Assembly (NCBI GenBank): GCA_963774075.1
Contig: CAVZDP010000001.1
Coordinates: forward strand, 296,720 to 360,719
Direction: 5' to 3'
From: JBBQNR01 sp963774075
GTDB taxonomy: Bacteria > Actinomycetota > Thermoleophilia > Solirubrobacterales > JBBDJG01
DNA length: 64,000 nt
Shown here in pieces: positions 56,907 through 64,000 of this stretch. A model generated the notes under the pieces. That model had not been told where the DNA came from. It did not search any database and was given only the letters and a program-made list of their open reading frames with translations. A program made the translations under genes and the position numbers. The stretch's first letter is position 1. Each line of letters begins with the position of its first letter.

Positions 56907-57769
56907 TGGGCCGGCGCCGCAAGGTCCGGGTGCCCGCGTCGTCGGCGAATCTCGGGCCGGGGTTCGACGTGCTTGCCGCAGCCGTGTCGCTCTACCTCGA
57001 GCTCGAGGTGGAGGAGACCGGGGCGTTCACTGTCGACAGTGGCGACCCGCGGCTTCCCGACGACGAGCGGAACCTCTGCGTGCGCGCGTTCTCGGACCTG
57101 CACCCGCCTGACGGCCTCCGCTTCGAAGTGCGGTCCGAGATCCCGCTCACGGCGGGGCTCGGCTCGAGCGCCGCGGTGATCGTCGCTGCGCTGCTTGCAG
57201 CGGACCACATGTACGAGCTCGCGCTGCCCCGCGAGGACGTGCTCGAGCGCGCCGCGAGGATCGAGGGTCACCCCGACAACGTCGCGGCATCGCTCTACGG
57301 CGGCTTCGTCGTCTGCGCGGACGGGCCGCCGAGCGTGATCGAGCCGCCGTCCGGGCTCGAGGCCGTGGCCGTCGTGCCCGGCGAGCCGGTATCGACGGCC
57401 GCCGCCCGGCAGGCACTGCCCGCAAAGATCCCACTCGAGGATGCGACCTTCAACGTCTCGCGGGCATCGCTCCTGGCGCTCGGCCTGGCGCGCCAGGACC
57501 TGGCCCTGATCGCCCGGGGCCTCGACGACCGCATCCACCAGCCGCGGCGCGAGAGTCTCTACCCGCGCTCGATGGACCTGCTTCGAAAGGCGGGCGACCT
57601 GGGAGCCCTCGGCGCCACGATCTCCGGCGCCGGCCCGACCGTCCTCTTCTGGTCGTGGTGGGAAGACACCGGCGGCCTCGTGGAGCGCCTGCGGAAGGAA
57701 GTCGACGGCTGGGCCGAGGTGACGCGGCTCAACTTCGTCGCCCACGGCGCGGACGTGACTGCGCTGTAG
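56906..57769 (+). CDS. thrB: Homoserine kinase
   Basis: 287 residues from ATG 56906. The GHMP-kinase motifs are VRVPASSANLGPGFDVLA (motif 1), IPLTAGLGSSAAVIVAALLAAD (ATP-binding motif 2) and LGALGATISGAGPTVLFW (motif 3). It phosphorylates homoserine for ThrC. It ends the lysA-hom-thrC-thrB operon; the following 132 bases hold the first dispersed repeat. Confidence 0.95.
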   Translation: MGRRRKVRVPASSANLGPGFDVLAAAVSLYLELEVEETGAFTVDSGDPRLPDDERNLCVRAFSDLHPPDGLRFEVRSEIPLTAGLGSSAAVIVAALLAADHMYELALPREDVLERAARIEGHPDNVAASLYGGFVVCADGPPSVIEPPSGLEAVAVVPGEPVSTAAARQALPAKIPLEDATFNVSRASLLALGLARQDLALIARGLDDRIHQPRRESLYPRSMDLLRKAGDLGALGATISGAGPTVLFWSWWEDTGGLVERLRKEVDGWAEVTRLNFVAHGADVTAL

Positions 57770-57792
57770 GCGGCGATTGATCGACAGACGAT

Positions 57793-57860
57793 TACGTGGG
57801 CAAGCCGTCGTATTTCGCTGCTGAGTTCTGCGCGCTGCCGAGTTCACGCGAGAGGAGAAG
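57793..57860 (+). repeat. Dispersed repeat, copy A
   Basis: The segment opening TTACGTGGGCAAGCCGTCG, continuing TATTTCGCTGCT, then GCCGAGTTCACGCGAGAGGAGAAG, matches 61686-61756 base for base over most of its length, with a few substitutions and one indel. It lies in the thrB to methyltransferase gap, 42 bases before the next start. Translated on the minus strand both copies give AAKYD(A/G)LPT, so small proteins predicted here are repeat artefacts. Confidence 0.7.
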
Positions 57861-57901
57861 CGCCGGCGAATCTCGCCATCCGGCAAGATTCCGAGTCGTA
57901 A

Positions 57902-58561
57902 ATGAAGCCCGGACATGAGGATAAGCGGCTCGAGCCACTCCTTGCGGAGCAGCTCGCGTACTACCGTGCGGTCGCCGGCGAGTACGAGGATCATGCGCTC
58001 GACGCACCCGGCGAGGACGAACTTTTCGCCGCCCTCGATTCTTTCCGGCCCACCGGTTGTGTGCTCGAGCTTGCCTGTGGATCCGGGCTTTGGACGGCCC
58101 AGTTGCTCCGTTACGCGGAAACGGTCACTGCCCTGGATGCGGCTCCAGAGATGCTCGCCGCAGCCTCGGCTCGGGTCGGAGATGAGCGCGTGCGCTTCGT
58201 CGAAGCAGATGTCTTTAGCTGGCGGCCGGATCGGCGCTACCACGTCGTTTTCTTCGCATTCTGGCTCTCGCATGTGCCTCTCGAGCTCTTTGAGTCTTTC
58301 TGGTCTTTGATAGACGATTGCCTGCTGCCAGATGGGCGCGTCTTCTTCGTCGACGATGGCCACCGAGAGCCGAACGAGCTGATCGAAGGCGAATCGTCCT
58401 CGACCATTCGCCGCCGCCTCAACGACGGCACCGCCTACCGCGCCGTCAAGGTTCCCCACCGACCCTCAGATCTGGAGGAGCGGCTTGCGCGGCTGGGCTG
58501 GCGGGTCACCGTTAGCTCAACCTCAGGTCCTTTCTTCTGGGGAGCAGGCAGCCGCTCTTAG
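57902..58561 (+). CDS. Class I SAM-dependent methyltransferase
   Basis: 219 residues. Motif I CVLELACGSGLWTAQLLR (about 53-70), motif II VTALDAAPEMLAAASAR, motif post-I VRFVEADVFSWRPDRRYHVVFFAFWLSHVP and LLPDGRVFFVDDG. The protein is complete, unlike most of the genes to its right. Substrate unknown. It begins an accessory stretch with less biased codons (more CTT, CAT and TTT) than the threonine operon. Confidence 0.85.
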   Translation: MKPGHEDKRLEPLLAEQLAYYRAVAGEYEDHALDAPGEDELFAALDSFRPTGCVLELACGSGLWTAQLLRYAETVTALDAAPEMLAAASARVGDERVRFVEADVFSWRPDRRYHVVFFAFWLSHVPLELFESFWSLIDDCLLPDGRVFFVDDGHREPNELIEGESSSTIRRRLNDGTAYRAVKVPHRPSDLEERLARLGWRVTVSSTSGPFFWGAGSRS

Positions 58562-58573
58562 CCCGTCAGCCCA

Positions 58574-59440
58574 ATGGACTCCGGCGAGAGGATGGTTCGG
58601 GCAAACAGCGTCGACCTCTGCGTCGACACCTTCGGTGATCGCGCCGATCCTCCGATTCTCCTCATCATGGGAGCTGCCGCATCGATGCTCTCGTGGGAAG
58701 ACGAGTTCTGCGAGCGCCTCGCTGCCGGAACTCGTTTCGTAATTCGTTACGACCATCGCGACACAGGCCGCTCGGTCAGCTATGAGGCCGGTGCTCCTCC
58801 ATACACGCTGCGCGATCTGGCGGATGACGCGGTTGGCCTGCTCGACGGCTTCCGCCTCACCGAAGCACACCTTGTGGGCATGTCGATGGGCGGGGCGATC
58901 GCTCAAATCGTTGCGCTCGACCATCCCAATCGAGTTGCATCCCTGATCTTGATTTCGACGAGTCCCGCCGCTCTCGGTCCCGAGGATTCCGACCTTCCGG
59001 GGATATCAGAGGAAGCCTCCGCCCGATTCAATGACGCCGAGGAACCCGACTGGTCCGATCGCTCGGCGGCGATTGACTACATCCGTCGGGATCGAACGCG
59101 CCTGCGCGGGTCGTTCGCCGCACTTCGACGAAGAGGCGATGCGTGCCATCGCGAGGCGCGTCGTTGACCGTACGGTCAACATCGAGTCGAGCATGACAGA
59201 ACCACTTCGTGATGGACCCGGGTGATCGTTGGAGGGGACGGCTGGCCGAACTCCACAACACCCCGACGCTCGTGGTGCACGGTACCGAGGACCCCGTCCT
59301 CCCCTACGGCAACGCCCTCGCACTGGTGAAGGAGATCCCTGGGGCTCGCCTTTTGACCCTGGACCGAACGGGTCACGAGTTGCCCCGAGCCGTCTGGAAT
59401 GTTCGTTCCAGCCATCTTGCAGCACACAGCTGGCGGCTAG
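58574..59440 (+). pseudogene. Alpha/beta hydrolase interrupted by three frameshifts
   Basis: The first frame encodes MVRANSVDLCVDTFGDRADPPILLIMGAAASMLSW, FVIRYDHRDTGRS and the nucleophile elbow GMSMGG. Near 59115 homology moves to a second frame (HFDEEAMRAIARRVVDRTVNIESSMT), near 59200 to a third (HFVMDPGDRWRGRLAELHNTPTLVVHGTEDPVLPYGNALALV, GHELPRAVWNV), and near 59403 to a fourth segment (VPAILQHTAGG) ending with TAG at 59438-59440. Each step needs one base only. With indels repaired the protein would be a normal 280-290-residue hydrolase with triad Ser-Asp-His. Either a very young pseudogene or sequencing errors. Confidence 0.82.
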
Positions 59441-59614
59441 CGTGTCTCGGCAATGCGACCACTGGCCGCTGCCGCAATGCGCGATTTTGGGAAGCCCAAT
59501 GCCCACCTGCGGAGGGCCTCGAGCTCGTCCAAGGCATCACTCGGCGCGATCCGGAGAGTGGTCCTTTGCACATGGAAGGCGGTGGTTCCCGCGGGGAGAG
59601 ATACTGCGCGGGCA

Positions 59615-60007
59615 ATGTCTGAGGAGAACATCGAGCGGTTCAAGGAGTACATCGAGCGGTTCAACGGCGGTGACGTCGAGGGCGCGCTTCGCTACGCGCA
59701 CCCGGAGATCCGGTTTGAGCATCGGCTCGTGGAACTCCGGGCAAGGTGACCGGAATCGACGCGTCCGGGATTGGTTTGTGGACGCCATGAATCTCTTCGA
59801 CCGCTGGACGGTCCACTGTGACGACTTCCGTGATCTGGGCGATCGGGTGCTGGGGCTCGGCATTGTCCGAGCCCTCGGGAAGGAGAGCGGCGTTGAGGTG
59901 GAAATGCCGTTTACGGTCCTGGCCAAGTTCAAGGATGGCCTCGTGACCGATTTCACCGACTACGGCGATAGAGAGAAAGCCCTTGAAGCCGCCGGGTGTC
60001 GGAATAG
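59615..60007 (+). pseudogene. SnoaL/NTF2-like protein, first copy, with two frameshifts
   Basis: ATG 59615 starts MSEENIERFKEYIERFNGGDVEGALRYAHPEIRFEHRLVEL. Near 59740 it continues in another frame (VRDWFVDAMNLFDRWTVHCDDFRDLGDRVLGLGIVRALGK, GVEVEMPFTVLAKFKDGLVTDFTDYGDREKALEAAG). A missing C near 59995 hides the expected end GLSE and TAG at 60005-60007. SnoaL-like proteins are cone-shaped barrels of 120-140 residues, acting as cyclases, hydrolases or binding proteins. Repaired, this one would be about 130 residues. Confidence 0.8.
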
Positions 60008-60112
60008 CGCTTTGGAGGAGCAGCAGAAGCAATCGGTGCCCACGCGACCACTACTGAAATGCGCGAAAGCCGACCAGTCATTCAGGAAAATCAGCTGGAG
60101 CACGCCATGGGC

Positions 60113-60487
60113 CTACGTAGCGGCGACGGACCGGCGCACGATCAGGCCGTTGCGGATCGTCGCCGTTTGGGCCATGCGCAGGTCGCCCTCGACGCCGCTC
60201 GCTCGGCCTCGCCCACGTATGCGGACCTCCTGCACGACCAGCCCGTCCCCCTCGTCGCGGATCTCCAGCGGCTCGGCGTTGAAAGACTCCCAGGCCTCGA
60301 CCAGTGCGTCCTGGAACCAGCGCCGCACGCCCTCATGGCCGTGGTAGGCGGGCGGCAGATCCGGAAAGACAACGCCCCCCTCCTCCCACACGACCTCTGG
60401 GTCCGTCAGAGCGACGAGGCCCTCGACGTCGCCGCGGTTGACGGCTTCGTAGGCGCGCGTGACAAGGTCGACGTCGGCCTGCGACAT
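60113..60487 (-). CDS. SnoaL/NTF2-like protein, second copy
   Basis: 124 residues, intact: MSQADVDLVTRAYEAVNRGDVEGLVALTDPEVVWEE, YHGHEGVRRWFQDALVEAWESFNAEPLEIRDEGDGLVVQEVRIRGRGRASGV and a C-terminal MAQTATIRNGLIVRRSV. A typical NTF2 fold, with pocket-lining Trp and Asp as in ketosteroid-isomerase relatives. It is a paralogue of the broken genes on both sides. Function unknown. Confidence 0.8.
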   Translation of the reverse strand: MSQADVDLVTRAYEAVNRGDVEGLVALTDPEVVWEEGGVVFPDLPPAYHGHEGVRRWFQDALVEAWESFNAEPLEIRDEGDGLVVQEVRIRGRGRASGVEGDLRMAQTATIRNGLIVRRSVAAT

Positions 60488-60620
60488 GGCGGCTGCAATC
60501 TAGAGGACCCACACACGAGCGGCGGCGCTCGTTGGAAGCGGAGGAGCCCTAATTCCGATGCTCGCGCGGCCCCGTCGCGCGACGAGCGGGAGTGCCGCTT
60601 TTCGTCTTTATGAGGAAGGG

Positions 60621-61024
60621 CTACTCCGACAGCCCTGTGGCATGGAGAGCCTCGTCGCGGTCGCGGAAGACGCGTCGCCTCGTGCACAGGCCGTTCGCGA
60701 ACCAGAGAACCGTCCATGCGTCCTGCTCCGTCACCGCGCCGCTGGCCTTGCCGCGCCCCGTCAAGAAAAGCCTCGCCAAGACGCGACCATCACTCGTCTC
60801 GGCGAGTTCGTCGGCTCTGACACGGATGCTCGCCCAGGGTTCCAGTACCTTTTCGACCCACTCTCGGAGCTCGGATCGCCCTTGGTAGATCCGACAGGCT
60901 CGGTCCAGAACATCGAGTCCTCCCATTCGACCTCCGGGCTAGCGAGCGCGAGGACGCCTTCCACGTCGCGTCGGTTGAAAGCGTCGATCTGTTGCAGGGC
61001 GATCTGGACGTTCTCTGGCGACAT
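60621..61024 (-). pseudogene. SnoaL/NTF2-like protein, third copy, with a frameshift
   Basis: From ATG 61024 the frame reads MSPENVQIALQQIDAFNRRDVEGVLALASPEVEWEDSMF. Near 60900 homology passes to another frame: RIYQGRSELREWVEKVLEPWASIRVRADELAETSDGRVLARLFLTGRGKASGAVTEQDAWTVLWFANG, ending DEALHATGLSE at 60621. Repaired length is about 134 residues. The ending GLSE is the same as that hidden in the first copy, evidence that the two belong to one family. Confidence 0.8.
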
Positions 61025-61127
61025 CGCCCACGCAGTATCTCCGGAATGCTCGCTTCCAATGCCAAGCGGTACTTCTGCTTCGCGCGAGTTGCAGCAGCGC
61101 AGCGTTCGTGGGTCACTCCCAGCCCGC

Positions 61128-61472
61128 TTGCCGTCGGATATCGTAGCCTTCGCCAGCAGAGGCGACAAACAACGGGAGGTCGGCCAGTACGCAGTTGTTC
61201 GGAGCTATTCGGGACAGGGTGCCTCAGAGCTGTTCGATCTCATCGAGCAATCGGAGGAGGAGATACGGGAGCTGATCACCGGAGTGCCTGGCTTCGTCAC
61301 CTATGCGGCATTTCGCAGCGGAAACAGCGGAACGACTGTGACGGTCTGCCAGGACAAGGCCGGCACGGACGAATCGTCCAACCGCGCCGCCACGTGGATC
61401 AAGGAGAACGCCAGCGGGACGTCGGTCAGCCCGCCCGAGATCACGGAGGGAAGCACGGTTCTCCAGTTCTGA
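61128..61472 (+). CDS. Small protein of ABM-like (dimeric alpha/beta barrel) fold, start uncertain
   Basis: The core VGQYAVVRSYSGQGASELFDLIEQSEEEIRELITGVPGFVTYAAFRSG, followed by TVTVCQDKAGTDESSNRAATWIKENASG and PPEITEGSTVLQF, looks like a complete ABM-type domain of about 97 residues. The expected initiator before GQYAVVRSYSG is a GTC (one base away from GTG), directly after GGGAGG. The nearest in-frame start codon is TTG 61128, used here. The real start may have been lost by a substitution. Function unknown. Confidence 0.6.
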   Translation: MPSDIVAFASRGDKQREVGQYAVVRSYSGQGASELFDLIEQSEEEIRELITGVPGFVTYAAFRSGNSGTTVTVCQDKAGTDESSNRAATWIKENASGTSVSPPEITEGSTVLQF

Positions 61473-61599
61473 AGACGGCGACCTTGTTTCACATGGCCTC
61501 AGAAGAGGTGACGAGACTCGTCGTCTACTTCGATCGCGCGCAAGGGCTCGCCGATCTCGGTTTCACCCCGGCGGCCGAGTTGCCACGCCGCTAGTCAGA

Positions 61600-61760
61600 C
61601 TTCCGCTTCGCGCGAAAAGCGAAAGCCGGTTCACGAGCTCAGGACCTGTTCAGGGCCTGAGATCCACCCGAATCGGCCCAAACAATGAATGCGTGGGCAA
61701 GGCGTCATATTTTGCCGCTAGACCCTCGCGCGGCCGAGTCACGCGAAAGGAGAAGTCGTG
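61600..61760 (+). repeat. Dispersed repeat, copy B (longest)
   Basis: In order: GCGCGAAAAGCGAAAGCCGG, a spacer with CAGGACCTGTTCAGGGCCTG, then CGAATCGGCCCAAACAATG, AATGCGTGGGCAAGGCG, TCATATTTTGCCGC and GCCGAGTCACGCGAAAGGAGAAG. The right half matches copy A at 57793-57860; the left half matches copy C at 63885-64000. The 383-base gap 61473-61855 contains this repeat and no convincing gene. Confidence 0.72.
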
Positions 61761-61855
61761 TCGGCTTGTCCCTTGTTCAGCAGGTGCGGATAATGGGCGG
61801 GCGAGGAAGGGTTGTTCGGGAATCCTTCGACCCATTCGTGTTCCTTCTGAACGGC

Positions 61856-62328
61856 CTACTCCTGTGATCGGATGATTTCCGTGATCTTTGGACCGAATGC
61901 CTTGTTCACGAGCGCGTCAGCTTCCTTGTTCCAGTTCCGGGGGACCCATGAGACCTGCGTGCCTTTGAAGTTTCTGAGCGCCTCCTCTGCTTCATCGCGG
62001 AGCTTTGCGAGATTGTCCCCCGCGTTCCAAAGCCTGTTCATCTGATTCACGAGGTTCCTAGAATCACTAAAGACGGCCAAGTAATTGACGTCGCGCTCGC
62101 GAGCGAGTTCGAGCCCGCGCAGCAGCGCTCGGTACTCAGCCGTTGTTGGACTTTCGACAGGACCTATGCGCTCGGACAGTTCGGCACCCGGGATGGCGGT
62201 GCCATTCGGTTCTTTGAGCAGGGCCCCGATCGCACCCTCGCTCATCTCGCCGGCAGCACTCGGTTTATTGCCCCCGTCAATGTGGAGCAAGTAGAGGCCT
62301 TCTTTTCCTGCTTAGTCTCGTCGCTCAT
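61856..62328 (-). CDS. RNase HI-like (RVT_3) protein with an N-terminal frameshift
   Basis: The frame from TTG 62290 gives LLHIDGGNKPSAAGEMSEGAIGALL, then TTAEYRALLRGLELARERDVNYLAVFSDSRNLVNQM and WNKEADALVNKAFGP. The four acidic residues of RNase HI (D of HIDGG, E of AEYRALL, D of FSDS, D of EADAL) are all kept, in a 144-residue frame. Upstream on the same strand ATG 62328 is preceded by AAGGAG and reads MSDETKQEKK; one added G in AAGG(G)CCTC (near 62300) would join it to LYLLHIDGG. So the natural start is probably 62328 and one base is missing. RVT_3-type proteins hydrolyse RNA in RNA-DNA hybrids. Confidence 0.82.
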
Positions 62329-62467
62329 GAGGAGCTCCTTGGTCTCGACCGATGTCGCTTCGACGATGTGGACCGTGCACTCTATGGTCGGGGTCCGTCA
62401 GACATGTGAGAGCCCTCCGGGTCCGAGCAAGATGCTCACGCCGGCTCCTGAACCGCGCTGTCGCTCT

Positions 62468-62490
62468 GCGCGAATTGCAGCAATTCGCGC
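62468..62490 (+). repeat. Perfect hairpin-forming inverted repeat upstream of the cyclase gene
   Basis: Arms GCGCGAATTGC and GCAATTCGCGC flank a single A. The 23-base element lies 33 bases before the cyclase ATG. An imperfect relative (GCGCGAGTTGCAGCAGCGC, 61083-61101) precedes the ABM-like gene. With only one central base the RNA hairpin would open a few pairs at the tip; as DNA it is a strong dyad for a protein dimer. Confidence 0.6.
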
Positions 62491-62522
62491 GCACCTGTAG
62501 CCATGTCATCCTTCGGTCTCCC

Positions 62523-63872
62523 ATGGAGCAACCCGATACCGAATACGCGCGCCTCGGCGAGGTCAGCCTCGCCTACCAGGTAGTCGGGCAGGGTCCAATC
62601 GACATCGTCTTCGTCCCGCCCTTCACCTCCCACTGCGAGCTGATCTGGGAGATCCCCGAGGCGGCACGGATGTTGCGGCGGCTCGCGTCGTTTTCACGTC
62701 TGATCCTGTTCGACAAGCAGGGCACCGGCCTCTCTGACCCGGTGCCGCGGCCCCCGACCCATCAGGAGCGCGCACGCGAGGTCGAGGCCGTGATGGATGC
62801 GGTTGGCTCCCAGCAAGCAGCACTCTTCGGTGCTTCGGAGGGCGGCTCGGTGGCAATCGAGTTCGCAACGAGGCATCCCGAGCGAACAAGCGCCCTGGTC
62901 CTCTACGGAACGTACGCGCGGCTGACTCCCGCCGAGGACTACTTCCTTGAGCTGGCACCACGGATGGATAAGTGGTATGCGGACTTCGCCGAGGATCTCG
63001 AATATTGGGGCAAGGGCAGGCTGAGCGCCCGCTTCACCCCGAGCATCGCAGGCGACGAAGCAGCCTTGCACCTGTATGGGATTGCGGAGCGCGCGATGGC
63101 GAGCCCGGCCATGGCGAAGGCCACCTTCGCGGCGCTCAAGGAGACCGACGTCAGAGCCCTGCTGCCGAAGGTCAACGCCCCTACGCTAGTTCTCCACCGG
63201 CGCGAGGAGTTGCACCCAATCGAGTTCGCGCGCTACATGGCAGAGCAGATTCCCGGCTCCCAGCTGGTCGAGCTGGAGGGGCGAGACTATCCGCCGTGGA
63301 TGGGGGACTCCGACGCAGTGCTCGGGGAGATCGAGGAATTTCTCACCGGGACGCGTGCCGGGCACGAGCCAGACCGCATCATCGCGACTGTGCTGTTCAC
63401 CGACATCGTCGGCTCGACCGAGCGCGCCTCACTGCTTGGAGACGAAGCGTGGCGGCGGCTACTCGAGCGCCACGACTCTGTCGCCGGTAAGCAAGTCGCG
63501 CGTTTTGGAGGCCGCGTGGTCAAGTCGACCGGCGATGGCCTGCTGGCGACCTTCGCGGATCCCGCCGCCGCGATCCGGGCCGCGAAGGCCGTTGGGGACG
63601 CGGCTGGCGAGTTGGACCTCGAGATGACCGCGGGCGTGCACACCGGTCAGTGTGAAGTAATCGGCGCGGACGTCGGGGGGATCGCCGTCCATATCGGCGC
63701 TAGAGTCGCCGCGCTGGCCGAACCCGGCGAGGTGCTCGTCTCGAGCACGGTTCGCGACTTGCTGGTCGGCTCCGACCTCCAGTTTGACGAACGTGGCGTC
63801 CACGCACTCAAGGGAATCCCCGGCGAGTGGCGCCTCTACGCGGCGGGTGCGCCCACGCCCACTCGAACCTGA
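62523..63872 (+). CDS. Alpha/beta hydrolase-adenylate/guanylate cyclase fusion
   Basis: 449 residues from ATG 62523. The N-terminal half is an alpha/beta hydrolase (YQVVGQGPIDIVFVPP, nucleophile elbow GASEGG near residue 104, a late HRREELHPIEFARYMAEQIPG). The C-terminal half is a class III nucleotide cyclase: metal-binding Asp in TVLFTDIVGSTERASLLGD (about 292) and VVKSTGDGLLATF, with HTGQCEVIGADVGGIAVHIGARVAALAEPGEVLVSSTVRDL. Both metal aspartates are present, so cAMP synthesis is plausible. The hydrolase half is more likely a ligand sensor than an enzyme. This architecture is common in actinobacteria. Confidence 0.9.
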   Translation: MEQPDTEYARLGEVSLAYQVVGQGPIDIVFVPPFTSHCELIWEIPEAARMLRRLASFSRLILFDKQGTGLSDPVPRPPTHQERAREVEAVMDAVGSQQAALFGASEGGSVAIEFATRHPERTSALVLYGTYARLTPAEDYFLELAPRMDKWYADFAEDLEYWGKGRLSARFTPSIAGDEAALHLYGIAERAMASPAMAKATFAALKETDVRALLPKVNAPTLVLHRREELHPIEFARYMAEQIPGSQLVELEGRDYPPWMGDSDAVLGEIEEFLTGTRAGHEPDRIIATVLFTDIVGSTERASLLGDEAWRRLLERHDSVAGKQVARFGGRVVKSTGDGLLATFADPAAAIRAAKAVGDAAGELDLEMTAGVHTGQCEVIGADVGGIAVHIGARVAALAEPGEVLVSSTVRDLLVGSDLQFDERGVHALKGIPGEWRLYAAGAPTPTRT

Positions 63873-63884
63873 ACTCGCTGCCGC

Positions 63885-64000
63885 ATTGCGCGAAAGGCGA
63901 AAGCCGCCTCGCACGAGTTCACGACCGAACCATACGAGCCGGGATGACCTAATCACGCCCTGACATTCCCACCGGAATTGGCCCAAACAATGAATGCGTG
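63885..64000 (+). repeat. Dispersed repeat, copy C (cut by the window edge)
   Basis: GCGCGAAAGGCGAAAGCCGCC followed by GCACGAGTTCACGACC matches the left half of copy B (GCGCGAAAAGCGAAAGCCGG...TTCACGAGCTCAGGACC). The window ends inside AATTGGCCCAAACAATGAATGCGTG, the middle block of copy B (61670-61695). The right half presumably lies beyond base 64000. Confidence 0.65.

Noticed and set aside
56867..58459. A 530-residue minus-strand open frame
   Set aside because: Antisense to thrB and the methyltransferase; no recognisable domain.
61600..61760. Integron attC site or IS end
   Set aside because: GCCCA/TGGGC can pair, but there is no RYYYAAC/GTTRRRY core, no integrase and no transposase.
61685..61867. 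Small protein of 60 residues within copy B of the repeat
   Set aside because: It is read through a dispersed repeat with no ribosome binding site and no conserved ending.
1..64000. CRISPR array, rRNA operon or prophage
   Set aside because: No regularly spaced direct repeats, no rRNA sequence, and no phage structural or integrase genes were seen.

Overview
The window is chromosomal DNA of a high-G+C actinobacterium. F420-type oxidoreductases, CarD, DisA, a sporulation-type SigH, Tat and lipoprotein exports, and many acyl-CoA dehydrogenases fit the class Thermoleophilia (Solirubrobacterales-like) best. That placement is an inference from gene content; there is no rRNA here.

Layout. 1-1400: C-terminal half of ClpC. 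1522-9715: an accessory block (cupin, MOSC, GNAT, methyltransferase, SRPBCC, quinone reductase, VOC, a broken SDR, a large Tat-exported protein). 9839-19867: a core block radA-disA-carD-ispD-PHP-ispF-thiolase-DUF35-cysS-rlmB-sigH, mostly with start/stop overlaps. Its gene order recalls the Bacillus clpC-to-sigH region. 19891-22651: F420-linked enzymes. 22695-29126: a cytochrome c oxidase operon (cupredoxin, subunits II, I and III) interleaved with two universal-stress-like genes and facing a cytochrome c-cupredoxin lipoprotein. 29195-34812: two tandem pairs of secreted proteins, then tRNA-Thr. 35049-37641: a PlsC-GpsA fusion and a sigma factor with a partner gene. 37657-37828: a probable structured RNA. 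38005-49724: a CNNM transporter, acyl-CoA degradation genes, a cell-wall-binding-like lipoprotein, a cation exporter and an SDR. 49847-52072: a c-di-AMP riboswitch, an M23 peptidase and lgt. 52112-57769: VOC, hydrolase and lysA-hom-thrC-thrB. 57770-64000: a repeat-rich accessory region of SnoaL-like, hydrolase, RNase H-like and adenylate cyclase genes.

Links between genes. DisA (11357) makes c-di-AMP, and a ydaO-type c-di-AMP aptamer (49847) precedes a peptidoglycan hydrolase. Two near-identical palindromes (TTGACT-type) sit at two acyl-CoA-degradation loci 6 kb apart, which suggests one TetR-like regulator encoded elsewhere.

Quality. Several genes are interrupted by single-base indels, often in short G/C runs (near 7210, 40363, 59115, 59200, 59403, 59740, 59995, 60900 and 62300, and possibly 13113). 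Homology continues cleanly across most of them, so sequencing or assembly error is a real alternative to pseudogenes.
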